DNA of 23,057 nucleotides, taken from positions 1 through 23,057 of the forward strand of contig JBBQBB010000055.1 in NCBI GenBank assembly GCA_038317095.1. The letters run 5' to 3'. The notes beneath the pieces are model-generated. The model saw only the letters and a program-made list of their open reading frames with translations. It ran no database searches and was not told the origin of the DNA. Origin of the DNA: JAGXTF01 sp038317095 (GTDB lineage Bacteria > Bacteroidota > Bacteroidia > NS11-12g > UBA955). The position numbers and the translations under genes are program-made. Positions 1-7,148 of this stretch are shown here, piece by piece (position 1 is the first letter of the stretch; the number at the start of each line of letters is the position of its first letter).

Positions 1-136
1 CCTTTTTGCAATGTTATGCGTTCTGGGAGGTATTGTAGGTTCTATAATAGGTGCTTGGAAGTTTAAACCCCAAATGCTCAAAAAAATGCTGGGTATTGTG
101 TTGCTCATTGCTTCGATAAAGTTGTTGGTTGGGTAG
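1..136 (+). CDS. TSUP (TauE/SafE) family membrane exporter, C-terminal end only
   Basis: The reading frame is open from the left edge (codons from base 2) and stops with TAG at 134-136. The 44 visible residues are a membrane segment with the glycine-rich start GGIVGSIIGAWKF, a short basic loop (KPQMLKKM), and a last hydrophobic helix ending in LLVG. This is the usual end of TauE/SafE (TSUP, formerly DUF81) permeases, which move sulfite, sulfoacetate or related anions across the inner membrane. The gene lies about 100 bp ahead of moaD. A sulfur-anion carrier beside Moco genes would make sense, because Moco enzymes include sulfite-oxidising enzymes, but that link is inference. Only the tail is visible, so the family call rests on a short segment. 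Confidence 0.7.
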   Translation, partial: LFAMLCVLGGIVGSIIGAWKFKPQMLKKMLGIVLLIASIKLLVG

Positions 137-222
137 GAGACCATAAATCAGTTATTTCATGCAATTTAGGTTGAATTTGCGAATCAACACCGGTTCATTT
201 TTATTATTCCCTATTTCTGATT

Positions 223-230
223 TATATTTG
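223..230 (+). promoter_or_regulatory. -7 promoter box for moaD
   Basis: TATATTTG is an exact match to the Bacteroidota -7 consensus TAnnTTTG and ends six bases before the moaD ATG. No good -33 TTTG stands at the expected distance. The position argues for the ATG at 237 rather than an upstream in-frame ATG at 159, and for a very short leader. Confidence 0.5.
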
Positions 231-236
231 AACGCA

Positions 237-464
237 ATGGCAAAGGTGTTGTTTTTTGGGGAATTGAAAGACATTAGTGGACATGCAGAGTTGGAATTAA
301 CTGCAGGTGATCTTAACGCATTGATGTGTTGTTTGTATGAAAAATGGCCTGATTTAAAGTCTAAAACCATCCTGAAAGCGATAAACCAAACTGTAGTGGA
401 AGAAAACTCCGTTTTGCACGCTGCAGATGAAGTTGCGCTGATGCCCCCTTTTTCTGGTGGATGA
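237..464 (+). CDS. moaD: MoaD, small ubiquitin-like subunit of molybdopterin synthase
   Basis: This 75-residue protein has the beta-grasp pattern of MoaD and ends in PPFSGG. The terminal Gly-Gly is adenylylated by MoeB and then thiocarboxylated, giving the sulfur that MoaE inserts into cPMP to form molybdopterin. An in-frame ATG lies 78 bases upstream, but the extra 26 residues do not look like MoaD and would sit across the -7 box at 223-230, so the ATG at 237 is preferred. The family is usually about 80 residues, which fits. The stop codon overlaps the moeB start in ATGA (461-464), so the two are translationally coupled, matching their physical partnership. The symbol rests on the GG end, size and context. 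Confidence 0.85.
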   Translation: MAKVLFFGELKDISGHAELELTAGDLNALMCCLYEKWPDLKSKTILKAINQTVVEENSVLHAADEVALMPPFSGG

Positions 465-1549
465 TTGACGCGGATTCTATATTGAATTATTTCAGCAGGC
501 AAACAAAAATGGCCGAAATAGGTGTGGAAGGCCAAATTGCTTTGCAACAGTCTTCTGTATTGCTTATTGGAGCTGGTGGTTTGGGCTGTCCTGTGGCGCA
601 ATATTTGGGTGGTGCAGGTATAGGTAAATTGGCTTTAATGGATTTCGATACCATAGATGAATCCAATTTGCACCGGCAATTGTTGTATCAATACGCGGAC
701 ATTGGAAAATTGAAAACCGAAGTTGCGGCAGAACGATTGACAAAACAATTTCCCCATTCCAGTTTTATTTCCATTCCCAATGCTTTGGATAAACAGAATG
801 CCTTGGAATTGTTTAAAGTATATGATATAATTGTAGATTGTACCGATAGTATTTCTGCAAGATATTTAATAAATGACGCTTGTTTTTTGTTGGATAAACC
901 ATGGATTTATGGATCGGTAAATGGTTTTTCGGGTCAATGGGCTGTATTCAATCACCCTCAAAATAAAGTACAATACAGGGATTTATTTCCCATTCCCCCG
1001 AACGCATCTGAAATGGTGAATTGCAATGTTAATGGCACGGTGGGAGTGGTGCCGGGGTTTACTGCGACAATGCAAGCCACAGAGTGTATTAAGTATATTT
1101 TGCAATTGTCGAAAACTGGTTTTTTGCATACTTTGGATGCACTGGAAAATAGATTTTATAGCCTTAAATTGGAAACTAAAATCCATGAAAATCAGCCCAA
1201 AACGCAAACAGATTTTTTGCAATTTTCTTACCCAGAATATTGTGGTGAAACCAATCAAATGGAAGTCACGCCGAAGGCTTTGTTAGAATTGGTAAAAATA
1301 CAAAATGTATGGATCATAGACGTGCGAGATGAAGATGAAATACCGGTTTGCACGATAAAAAATACCATCCACATACCCTTAAAATTGTTGGAAATTGCGA
1401 ATTTAGAAATACCGGATTCTGGCATTGCAGTGACACTTTGCCAAACGGGAATTCGCAGTTTAAAAGCCCAAAAGATATTGCAATTAAAATATCCCAAATT
1501 ACAAATATTAAATTTAAAAGGGGGAATGGATCAATTGAAATTAAAATGA
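461..1549 (+). CDS. moeB: MoeB/ThiF-type adenylyltransferase fused to a rhodanese domain
   Basis: The protein has 362 residues. Residues 1-250 are an E1-like adenylyltransferase with the nucleotide loop GAGGLG (37-42), the D-x-D/N-x-x-RQ region (61-73) and VDCTDS with D129. Residues 265-362 are a rhodanese domain with the active-site loop CQTGIR (C327 to R332). This is the domain order of human MOCS3 and yeast Uba4: the E1 part activates the MoaD C terminus with ATP and the rhodanese persulfide donates sulfur. The structural zinc cysteines of E. coli MoeB are missing: the usual CxRC-LFP is QYRD-LFP (171-177), and no second CxxC pair is present. C188 in the NCNVNGTVG segment is kept. The gene overlaps moaD upstream and moaE downstream by ATGA, so the three are coupled. 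Confidence 0.9.
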   Translation: MIDADSILNYFSRQTKMAEIGVEGQIALQQSSVLLIGAGGLGCPVAQYLGGAGIGKLALMDFDTIDESNLHRQLLYQYADIGKLKTEVAAERLTKQFPHSSFISIPNALDKQNALELFKVYDIIVDCTDSISARYLINDACFLLDKPWIYGSVNGFSGQWAVFNHPQNKVQYRDLFPIPPNASEMVNCNVNGTVGVVPGFTATMQATECIKYILQLSKTGFLHTLDALENRFYSLKLETKIHENQPKTQTDFLQFSYPEYCGETNQMEVTPKALLELVKIQNVWIIDVRDEDEIPVCTIKNTIHIPLKLLEIANLEIPDSGIAVTLCQTGIRSLKAQKILQLKYPKLQILNLKGGMDQLKLK

Positions 1550-2001
1550 AACCAATGACAAAAGAAAAAGTGCCGAAAAAGGCATTTGTGCAAGGCGCAA
1601 TATCTGCAAATTTTATAGGGGAAAGTATCGCAAAGCATTCAAACAAAGACAATATAGGGGCGCACAGTATCTTTCTGGGTCAAGTCCGTGCTGATGAAAA
1701 AGTGGGTGGGAAAGTGGTATCTATTTTTTACGAAGCATATGAAGAAATGGCCGAAAAAAAAATACATGAAATACGTGAAGATGCATTCGCAAAATTTGAC
1801 CTCATTTGCATGCACATTTACCATTCATTGGGAACGGTAAATACAGGTGAAATGAGTTTGTTTATATTCACGTCTTCCGCCCACAGATTGGCTGCTGCGG
1901 AAGCGTGTAATTATATTGTAGAAAGAATAAAAGCTGAAGTGCAAGTTTGGGGAAAAGAAATACTGGATACGGGGAGTATAAAGTGGAAGGAAAATACTTG
2001 A
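1546..2001 (+). CDS. moaE: MoaE, large catalytic subunit of molybdopterin synthase
   Basis: The 151-residue product carries the MoaE signatures GAHSIFLGQVR (38-48), the substrate-binding SSAHR (110-114), and two lysines in IKAEVQVWGKE (K129, K137) that match catalytic K119 and K126 of E. coli MoaE. It forms a heterotetramer with MoaD and puts the dithiolene sulfurs into cPMP. The usual HR after the central strand is HS here (YHSLG). The ATG at 1546 overlaps the moeB stop in ATGA; another ATG three codons later is possible. The frame stays open 66 codons further upstream, but that part overlaps moeB and has no MoaE similarity. The gene ends 4 bp from the stop of the convergent hydroxylase gene. 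Confidence 0.92.
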   Translation: MKPMTKEKVPKKAFVQGAISANFIGESIAKHSNKDNIGAHSIFLGQVRADEKVGGKVVSIFYEAYEEMAEKKIHEIREDAFAKFDLICMHIYHSLGTVNTGEMSLFIFTSSAHRLAAAEACNYIVERIKAEVQVWGKEILDTGSIKWKENT

Positions 2002-2005
2002 TATG

Positions 2006-3190
2006 TTATGGATATTTAACACCCAAACGCAGCAATAGCGCTGAAATTGCAAGATAGCCAATTACAAATAGTAGAAAAAAGTTTATATAAAAACTGAATG
2101 CGAAGATTGTAGCAACAATACTGAACAACAATAACGCCATTTCTTTGATTTCAAATTTCGCATATAGGTTGTTGTTAAATATGAGGCTGCAATGGACGAT
2201 GGAGCTGCACAATACTGTCGCTAATACCACCACTTCAAACGGATTTAATACGGGCTGAAATAGCATGAACACAATAAAACCTGGAACTGCGCAACAAAGC
2301 TGAAAAATGGCCAAAGTGCGAAATTTGTCACCCCGATAAAACCTTTTGGTTTGGGTAGTCTTGGCCGGCTGCAAATCGGGAGGTGTCCAGCTTGGTCTGC
2401 TTACAATTAGGCGCAACTTATCGGGCCAGTTTGGCGTAACATGCATGGTTTGCCAAAGGTATTTGTAATGGTGTCCTATGGCATTTATCGGGTTGTTATC
2501 TGCATATTCTGCATTAATACCATAAACAACTGGTTCAGTTTCCTCTTGGTACGTGCCGAATAATTTATCCCAAATGACAAAAGTGGATCCATAATTTTTA
2601 TCGATGTAAAGGTCGTTTTTTCCGTGGTGCACTCTATGCATGGAAGGTGTTATAAGTGTTTTTTCTAGAAATCCCAGTTTTGGTATGTATGCAGTATGCA
2701 GCAAAAAGTCGTAGATTCCAGATACTTTTAAACTCACCAACAATACAAATGGGTGAAATCCAAAAATAGGCAAAAGCGCCCAGAATGCAATTCGGTTTAA
2801 ACCTTGGAAAACAGAGGTTCTAAATCCGTTGGAGAAGTTGTAAAAAGACGACGAATGGTGCGTAACATGCCCTGCCCAAAGAATATTGATTTCATGCGAG
2901 TACCGATGGTACCAATAGGATAGGAAGTCGATGGCAATGTATGCCAAAACCCATTGCTTCCAGTCGGTTTTCAGGTGCACAATGCTAAAGTGTTTGTAAA
3001 CAAAACTGAGTACAAAAAACAGGAGAACAAAATAAATTAACGAACCCAATTGATCCATAGTGCCAATGGCCAAATTTTGGACCACATTGCCCAAACTGTA
3101 ATTTTGATCGCCGCGCTTGTAACTGACGAACCATTCAATGGCTACAAGGAGCAAAAGTGCGGCAATAAAAAGTGGAATGTAACTTATCAT
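2006..3190 (-). CDS. AGMO-like membrane di-iron hydroxylase (fatty acid hydroxylase / sterol desaturase superfamily)
   Basis: The 394-residue membrane protein has all three histidine boxes of the superfamily: HRYSH (95-99), HVTHH (108-112) and HRVHH (185-189), eight histidines for two irons. The stretches around them (HEINILWAGHVTHHSS; HRVHHGKNDLYIDKNYG; IWDKLFGTY; VVYGI) read like animal alkylglycerol monooxygenase (TMEM195), which cleaves ether lipids using tetrahydrobiopterin. The Glu after the first box (E100), reported as essential in AGMO, is present. Residues 290-394 add a set of membrane helices. A longer frame reaches base 3310, but an exact -7 box lies inside it at 3223-3230, so the ATG at 3190 is preferred. 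The real substrate and cofactor are unknown. The gene interrupts the Moco block on the opposite strand. Confidence 0.85.
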   Translation of the reverse strand: MISYIPLFIAALLLLVAIEWFVSYKRGDQNYSLGNVVQNLAIGTMDQLGSLIYFVLLFFVLSFVYKHFSIVHLKTDWKQWVLAYIAIDFLSYWYHRYSHEINILWAGHVTHHSSSFYNFSNGFRTSVFQGLNRIAFWALLPIFGFHPFVLLVSLKVSGIYDFLLHTAYIPKLGFLEKTLITPSMHRVHHGKNDLYIDKNYGSTFVIWDKLFGTYQEETEPVVYGINAEYADNNPINAIGHHYKYLWQTMHVTPNWPDKLRLIVSRPSWTPPDLQPAKTTQTKRFYRGDKFRTLAIFQLCCAVPGFIVFMLFQPVLNPFEVVVLATVLCSSIVHCSLIFNNNLYAKFEIKEMALLLFSIVATIFAFSFYINFFLLFVIGYLAISALLLRLGVKYP

Positions 3191-3543
3191 AGGTTTTTGT
3201 CTTTGGATTGTTTGTTGAAGTTCAAAATTAGATGGGTTGCTAAAGACAGAATTATGGAAACGCATTTTGGATCTTGGTGATTTCATGAAGAAAAGCAAAA
3301 ACCCAAACAATCCAAAGCAGGGTTAAGGGTTTCTTGCTAAAAGCGCGACCGATAAAAATGAAAATTGCATTTTTTGCAAAAACCAAAGAAGTGCAGTAAT
3401 GAATATTCCCAAAAAAAAGCAAGTACTTGTATTTTTCATTCTGCGATTATATCGTAAAAATGGATTTGCACGGCCTTGGTTTGAGACAATACGGGGGATA
3501 AAGAATATTGGGAAATGCACGATTATTTCTGAACTTCGCAGCG
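3191..3543. other. Divergent intergenic region between the AGMO-like gene and moaCB
   Basis: This 353-bp stretch holds the minus-strand -7 box at 3223-3230 and, near its other end, TATTTCTG (3524-3531), which is one base off TAnnTTTG and 12 bp before the moaCB ATG. A 38-codon minus-strand frame (3323-3439) could encode a small hydrophobic peptide, but no promoter or ribosome site supports it. Nothing else recognisable was found. Confidence 0.5.
3223..3230 (-). promoter_or_regulatory. -7 promoter box for the AGMO-like gene
   Basis: On the minus strand this reads TAATTTTG, an exact TAnnTTTG. It is 32 bases before the ATG at 3190 and lies within the longer alternative frame, so it decides for the shorter start. 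A weak TCTG stands 16 bases upstream in place of the -33 TTTG. Confidence 0.5.
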
Positions 3544-4458
3544 ATGAATGATATCACCGCCAAAATAAAAACATTGCGCACAGCCATTGCCATGGCAACT
3601 GTAAAGCTCAGTCTTCAAGAAACAGCGGATGCCATTACAGAAAACCGCGTTCCCAAAGGCAATGTTTTTGAGTTTGCACGTGCGGCTGGATTGTTGGCGG
3701 TTAAAAATACTTCCAACGTTATCCCTGATTGTCATCCTTTGCCTGTTGAAAGCTGCGCAATCCGTTCAGAATTGGTGGGTCTCGAAATCCAAATTCATGT
3801 AGAAGTAAAAACGATTTACAGAACGGGTGTGGAAGTGGAAGCAATGCATGGCGCCTCGGTAGCGGCCTTAACCATGTACGACATGTTAAAACCCATAGAC
3901 AAAGGAATAGAAATTTCCAATATCAAACTCGTTCATAAAAAGGGGGGAAAGTCCGATTTTACAGATATCCCTAAAAGGGCAATCCATGCAGCAGTTTTGG
4001 TATGCTCGGATACAATTGCAGCCGGTAAAAAGGAAGACAAAGCAGGGAAAGCAATTATGGAAAAATTGCAGAAATATGGAATCGTGATTTCAGAATATGG
4101 AGTGATTGCAGATGAACCCAGAATGATAGAACAGAAAACCTTAGAAATTTGTAATCCCAAGATAGATATTCTTATTTTTACAGGAGGCACTGGACTTTCG
4201 CCAAGGGATATTACCCCAGAAACCATACAGCCCTTGTTGGATAGAGAAGTGCCTGGAATTATGGAAGCGGCGCGCAGTTACGGCCAAGAACGAATGCCTT
4301 GGGCCATGGTGTCTAGGGGCATAGCCGGTTACCGAAAAAATACTTTGATTCTAACTTTGCCTGGAAGTACTAGGGGTGCAGAAGAAACCATGGATGCCTT
4401 GTTTCCGTATATTTTGCATTTGTTTAAAGTAACGGCTGGTGCTAGGCACGAACAATAA
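3544..4458 (+). CDS. moaCB: Bifunctional MoaC/MoaB: cyclic pyranopterin monophosphate synthase fused to molybdopterin adenylyltransferase-like domain
   Basis: This is a 304-residue fusion. Residues 1-142 are MoaC: KGNVFEFARAAG (38-49), CHPLP (63-67), and TGVEVEAMHGASVAALTMYD followed by M-L-K, with D113 and K116 matching the catalytic Asp and Lys of E. coli MoaC, then KKGGKSD. Residues 147-304 are the MoaB/MogA domain with CSDT, eDkaG, FTGGTGLSPRD (212-222) and TPE (224-226), the nucleotide and molybdopterin loop. The first half makes cPMP with MoaA; the second would adenylylate molybdopterin before metal insertion. The fusion is known in Bacteroidota. An earlier in-frame ATG (3508) adds 12 residues without MoaC similarity and lies before the -7-like box at 3524-3531. 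The stop abuts the stop of the convergent CHAD gene. Confidence 0.95.
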   Translation: MNDITAKIKTLRTAIAMATVKLSLQETADAITENRVPKGNVFEFARAAGLLAVKNTSNVIPDCHPLPVESCAIRSELVGLEIQIHVEVKTIYRTGVEVEAMHGASVAALTMYDMLKPIDKGIEISNIKLVHKKGGKSDFTDIPKRAIHAAVLVCSDTIAAGKKEDKAGKAIMEKLQKYGIVISEYGVIADEPRMIEQKTLEICNPKIDILIFTGGTGLSPRDITPETIQPLLDREVPGIMEAARSYGQERMPWAMVSRGIAGYRKNTLILTLPGSTRGAEETMDALFPYILHLFKVTAGARHEQ

Positions 4459-4499
4459 TCAAAATTTAATATTCTGAAGTTCAGCAATTAAATTTGATT
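4457..4499. terminator. Long AT-rich inverted repeat across the moaCB/CHAD stop codons
   Basis: AATCAAAATTTAAT (4457-4470) pairs with ATTAAATTTGATT (4487-4499), a 13-bp stem with one bulged A. The loop contains a second dyad, CTGAA (4474-4478) with TTCAG (4480-4484). The repeat begins inside the moaCB stop codon and covers the last codons of the CHAD gene. There is no T run on either side, so termination in both directions is inferred from position only. Confidence 0.4.
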
Positions 4500-5289
4500 T
4501 GCTGTGCGTTACATGCTCGTTCATACACTTGATGAGAAGAGGCAATCCCTTGTTGTTTTTGGTATCTTCAAATTCGTGCAAAAAAGATAGATATTCTGAT
4601 AAATCATTGTGAATACCTAATTTTATTTCTAGCATTTTCAACGGAATTTGTTTGTTTTCAGATCCGGGCTTTTCTATCTGCATAGCCGCTATAATGCGTT
4701 GGGTGTAAAGTATGCTTTTTAAGTCTTTTCGCAAAGCATGAACATGCGTGTTGGTTTCTGCACCTATGGAATTTTCAATGATAGATTTTTCTAGGTAAAG
4801 CAAGTGTTTATTAATTCTTTCTTTCTGTATTTTGGGATGATCATCATCTATTTTTAGTAGCAATTTATCCATCGATTTAATAAATAATTTAGGATGAAAT
4901 TCTAATAGGGTTTTATCCAATTTTTTGACTAATTTTAATTGTTGTTCTTTTATTTTCGAAAAAATTGTTTTTTTGAGTTTTTTTTCAATTTCTAGGGCTC
5001 CTGTTATTTTTTCAAAAATCATGTATTTTCTCATCTTACCCGCATTTTTGTAAACCTGACGGATTTGCTTATAGATGTTTTTGGATTTAAAATTGTCGTT
5101 TATTAAAGATTCGGAAATTCTAAGGTTGTTTCTGAAAAATTTTATCCAAACGCGAAAAGTATGTATGTTCTTTTTGCTTGGATTTTCTAAATTGTGAATG
5201 ACGTCTTCAAAGCCTGAAAAGTGTATGGCGAATAATTTGTTAAAAGTTTGGAGTGCGGACTGCATGTTTTCTTCAGAAGGAATTGACAT
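4459..5289 (-). CDS. CHAD domain protein (probable polyphosphate-associated protein)
   Basis: The product is 276 residues, helical and very rich in lysine. It has the two half-repeats typical of CHAD: IHTFRVWIKFFRN (from residue 42) and VHALRKDLKSI (from about 183), plus LGIHNDLSEYL (224-234), which matches the usual LG-x-x-x-DL motif. CHAD proteins bind polyphosphate through conserved His and basic residues, often on polyphosphate granules and often beside a CYTH triphosphatase; no CYTH gene is near here. The frame is open to 5325, but an exact -7 box (5293-5300) lies inside that extension, three bases before the ATG at 5289. A third ATG at 5265 would give a normal leader. The exact start is therefore uncertain. 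Polyphosphate binding is inferred from the family. Confidence 0.75.
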   Translation of the reverse strand: MSIPSEENMQSALQTFNKLFAIHFSGFEDVIHNLENPSKKNIHTFRVWIKFFRNNLRISESLINDNFKSKNIYKQIRQVYKNAGKMRKYMIFEKITGALEIEKKLKKTIFSKIKEQQLKLVKKLDKTLLEFHPKLFIKSMDKLLLKIDDDHPKIQKERINKHLLYLEKSIIENSIGAETNTHVHALRKDLKSILYTQRIIAAMQIEKPGSENKQIPLKMLEIKLGIHNDLSEYLSFLHEFEDTKNNKGLPLLIKCMNEHVTHSKSNLIAELQNIKF

Positions 5290-5292
5290 ACA

Positions 5293-5300
5293 CAAATTTA
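5293..5300 (-). promoter_or_regulatory. -7 promoter box for the CHAD gene
   Basis: On the minus strand this reads TAAATTTG, an exact TAnnTTTG, inside the longest possible frame of the gene. It implies a start at 5289 (nearly leaderless) or 5265 (about 20-nt leader). No clear -33 box. Confidence 0.35.
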
Positions 5301-5358
5301 CGGCATTCTTTGAAAAATTGCACATTAATTTAATGTAAAAATAGTGTCAATAAGGAAA

Positions 5359-6084
5359 TTATATCTTGCCAATTAAGGATTTCCAGCGCAATTCTATTAC
5401 CCCAAATAAGGCTTCCCGGATAATGTTACTGCTCATTTTACTGGTGCCTGCCGTGCGATCTGTGAAAATAATGGGCACTTCCACCAATTTAAAACCTTTT
5501 TGCACAGCCCTGAATTTCATTTCAATCTGGAATGCATATCCCTTAAAGCGAATTTTATCAATTCCGCAATTTTCTAACACCTTGCGGCGATAACAAACAA
5601 AGCCTGCGGTAGAATCGGCCACTTTTAACCCAGTTATAATGCGTACATATTTGCTGGCATAGTAACTTAAAAGTACCCTACTCATAGGCCAGTTAACCAC
5701 ATTTACCACACCACCTACGTAACGCGAACCCACACAAACATCTGCACCATCTTCGCAAGCTTTTACCAACCGTGCCAAATCATTGGGATTGTGAGAAAAA
5801 TCACAGTCCATTTCGCAAATGCATTCGTAATCTTTAGACAAACACCACTCAAAACCGGCAATATATGCTGTCCCCAATCCATTTTTTCCTGCTCTTTTTA
5901 ATATGTGCAATCTATTGGGATAAGTTAATTGTAGTTTTTCTACGATTGCCGCTGTACCATCCGGCGAATTGTCATCCACTACAAGCAAGTCTATCGTAGG
6001 CTCAAGGCTCATTACCTTGTTTACCATTGACTCGATATTCTCGATTTCATTGTAGGTAGGGATTATAACAATGTTCTTACTCAC
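5359..6084 (-). CDS. Family 2 glycosyltransferase, polyprenyl-phosphate mannose/hexose synthase type (DPM1-like)
   Basis: The 241-residue GT-A protein has no membrane helix. It shows IIPTYNEIENI at the N terminus, VVDDNSPDGT, the metal-binding EMDCDFSHNP (D93, D95; usual form EMDADLSH), SRYVGG, GFVCYRR, GYAFQIEMKFRA and IIFTDRTAGTSKMS. This full set is typical of dolichyl/polyprenyl-phosphate beta-mannosyltransferases, which load a sugar from a nucleotide donor onto a lipid phosphate at the inner membrane. There is no ATG: the frame can start at TTG (6099) or GTG (6084). A -7 box TATTTTTG covers 6097-6104, so the TTG would lie in the promoter and GTG is chosen. The gene is divergent from gmhB with 36 bp between them, and is upstream of the CHAD gene. 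The sugar is unknown. Confidence 0.9.
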   Translation of the reverse strand: MSKNIVIIPTYNEIENIESMVNKVMSLEPTIDLLVVDDNSPDGTAAIVEKLQLTYPNRLHILKRAGKNGLGTAYIAGFEWCLSKDYECICEMDCDFSHNPNDLARLVKACEDGADVCVGSRYVGGVVNVVNWPMSRVLLSYYASKYVRIITGLKVADSTAGFVCYRRKVLENCGIDKIRFKGYAFQIEMKFRAVQKGFKLVEVPIIFTDRTAGTSKMSSNIIREALFGVIELRWKSLIGKI

Positions 6085-6096
6085 TTGTTTGGTGGG

Positions 6097-6104
6097 CAAA
6101 AATA
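6097..6104 (-). promoter_or_regulatory. -7 promoter box for the glycosyltransferase gene
   Basis: TATTTTTG on the minus strand is an exact TAnnTTTG and ends 12 bases before the GTG at 6084. It includes the alternative TTG codon at 6099. The divergent gmhB ATG is only 17 bases away on the other side, so both promoters share about 36 bp. Confidence 0.5.
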
Positions 6105-6120
6105 CTTTATTTCGCAGAAA

Positions 6121-6615
6121 ATGTCAGAAAGAAAATTCGAAAAAGCTATTTTTCTCGATAGAGACGGGGTAATCAATGCAGATCCTGGCAATTATACATG
6201 CAGTGTTGAGGAGTTTGATATATTGCCAAACACCCTAGAAAGATTGAAAAACTTTTATGATTTGGGTTATGGATTAATCGTTATTACCAACCAAGGTGGG
6301 ATGGCAAAAGGCTTGTTTACGGAATCTGATGTTTATGCCATGCACCAATACTTGCAAGGGGAATGCGTTTTGCGCAGTTTTAGCATCGACGCTTTTTATT
6401 TTTGCACCCATTACCCAGAATTTACTGGCAAATGCCTATGCCGAAAACCGGGAAGTTTGATGGTTGAAAAAGCCTTACACCATTTTCAATTGAAACCTGA
6501 AAATTGCGTCATGATTGGCGACAAGCAACGCGATATGGATGCCGCGGCTGGTGCTGGTGTAAAAGGATTATTGGTTGAAACCAATGCGGGAATTCCTTTA
6601 AGAATTGACCTTTAA
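6121..6615 (+). CDS. gmhB: D-glycero-D-manno-heptose 1,7-bisphosphate 7-phosphatase-like HAD hydrolase
   Basis: The 164-residue protein is a HisB-N/GmhB-type HAD phosphatase. It has the nucleophile loop FLDRDGVIN (D13 nucleophile, D15 acid/base), ITNQGG (motif II), a zinc site C95-x-H97 with C105-x-C107 followed by RKP, and MIGDKQRDMDAAAGAG (D134, D138; motif IV). The zinc loop and CRKP separate this group from other HAD enzymes. The known role is removal of the C7 phosphate in ADP-heptose synthesis for lipopolysaccharide core or surface glycans. No other heptose gene is in the window, so the sugar is assigned by similarity only. The ATG at 6121 is chosen because residues read upstream of it have no family match. 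Its stop touches the stop of the convergent VOC gene. Confidence 0.9.
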   Translation: MSERKFEKAIFLDRDGVINADPGNYTCSVEEFDILPNTLERLKNFYDLGYGLIVITNQGGMAKGLFTESDVYAMHQYLQGECVLRSFSIDAFYFCTHYPEFTGKCLCRKPGSLMVEKALHHFQLKPENCVMIGDKQRDMDAAAGAGVKGLLVETNAGIPLRIDL

Positions 6616-7005
6616 TTACAAAGCAGAATCTATGGGTTCCCACAATTCTATTCTGCGTCCATCAACATCATCAACCCAAGCAAATTTACCATATTCTGCA
6701 GTTTCTGAAATTTTGACCACAGGAATCCCATCTGCTTGCAATTTTTGAAGCAATTCATTCATGTTCTGCACCCTGTAGTTTAACATAAATTCTTGTCCAC
6801 TTGGTCCAAAATAGTCAGTTTCATTGTCGAATGGTCCCCAACTGGTGCTTCCCTCAATTGTAGAATTTGCAAATTCGCGCCAGTGAAAAACGGCACCCCA
6901 GCTTTCAGATTTTAAGCCCAAATTTTCGCTGTACCATTTGGTTGTTTTTGATTTGTCTTTGCACTTAAATAATATGCCTCCAATGCCGGTTATGTATTCT
7001 TTCAT
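6616..7005 (-). CDS. VOC (glyoxalase/bleomycin-resistance/dioxygenase) superfamily protein
   Basis: The 129-residue protein has the two beta-alpha-beta-beta-beta modules of the vicinal oxygen chelate fold: GIGGILFKCKDKSKTTKWYSENLGL in the first, and MNELLQKLQADGIPVV with FAWVDDVDGRRIELWEP in the second. The Glu in RIELWEP is the usual last metal ligand. The first ligand position, normally His in the first strand, is not His here, so metal binding is doubtful. This small-protein group includes many enzymes of unknown substrate, and none can be named. The gene is divergent from the pirin gene, with 143 bp between. Upstream is CTATTTTGC, a poor -7 box. A pair of 7-bp repeats, GCAGAAT (6623-6629) and ATTCTGC (6650-6656), lies in its 3' end and could form a hairpin. 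Confidence 0.85.
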   Translation of the reverse strand: MKEYITGIGGILFKCKDKSKTTKWYSENLGLKSESWGAVFHWREFANSTIEGSTSWGPFDNETDYFGPSGQEFMLNYRVQNMNELLQKLQADGIPVVKISETAEYGKFAWVDDVDGRRIELWEPIDSAL

Positions 7006-7148
7006 GCTTGCAAAATAGAGAATTATTTGAGAAAAATAGCAATTGCCTTGTCTTTCTCCAGTAACAGCAGCATTGTCTCAATAAAGATGCCATTTTGGAA
7101 GACCTGCTCGGGTTTTTAAAAAGGCACAATATTTGGTCAAACAAATGT

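Noticed and set aside
3323..3520. 65-codon minus-strand frame; its inner 38 codons (from 3439) would give a small hydrophobic peptide.
   Set aside because: No -7 box, no conserved features, and it overlaps the moaCB promoter region; hydrophobic stretches are common by chance in AT-rich DNA.
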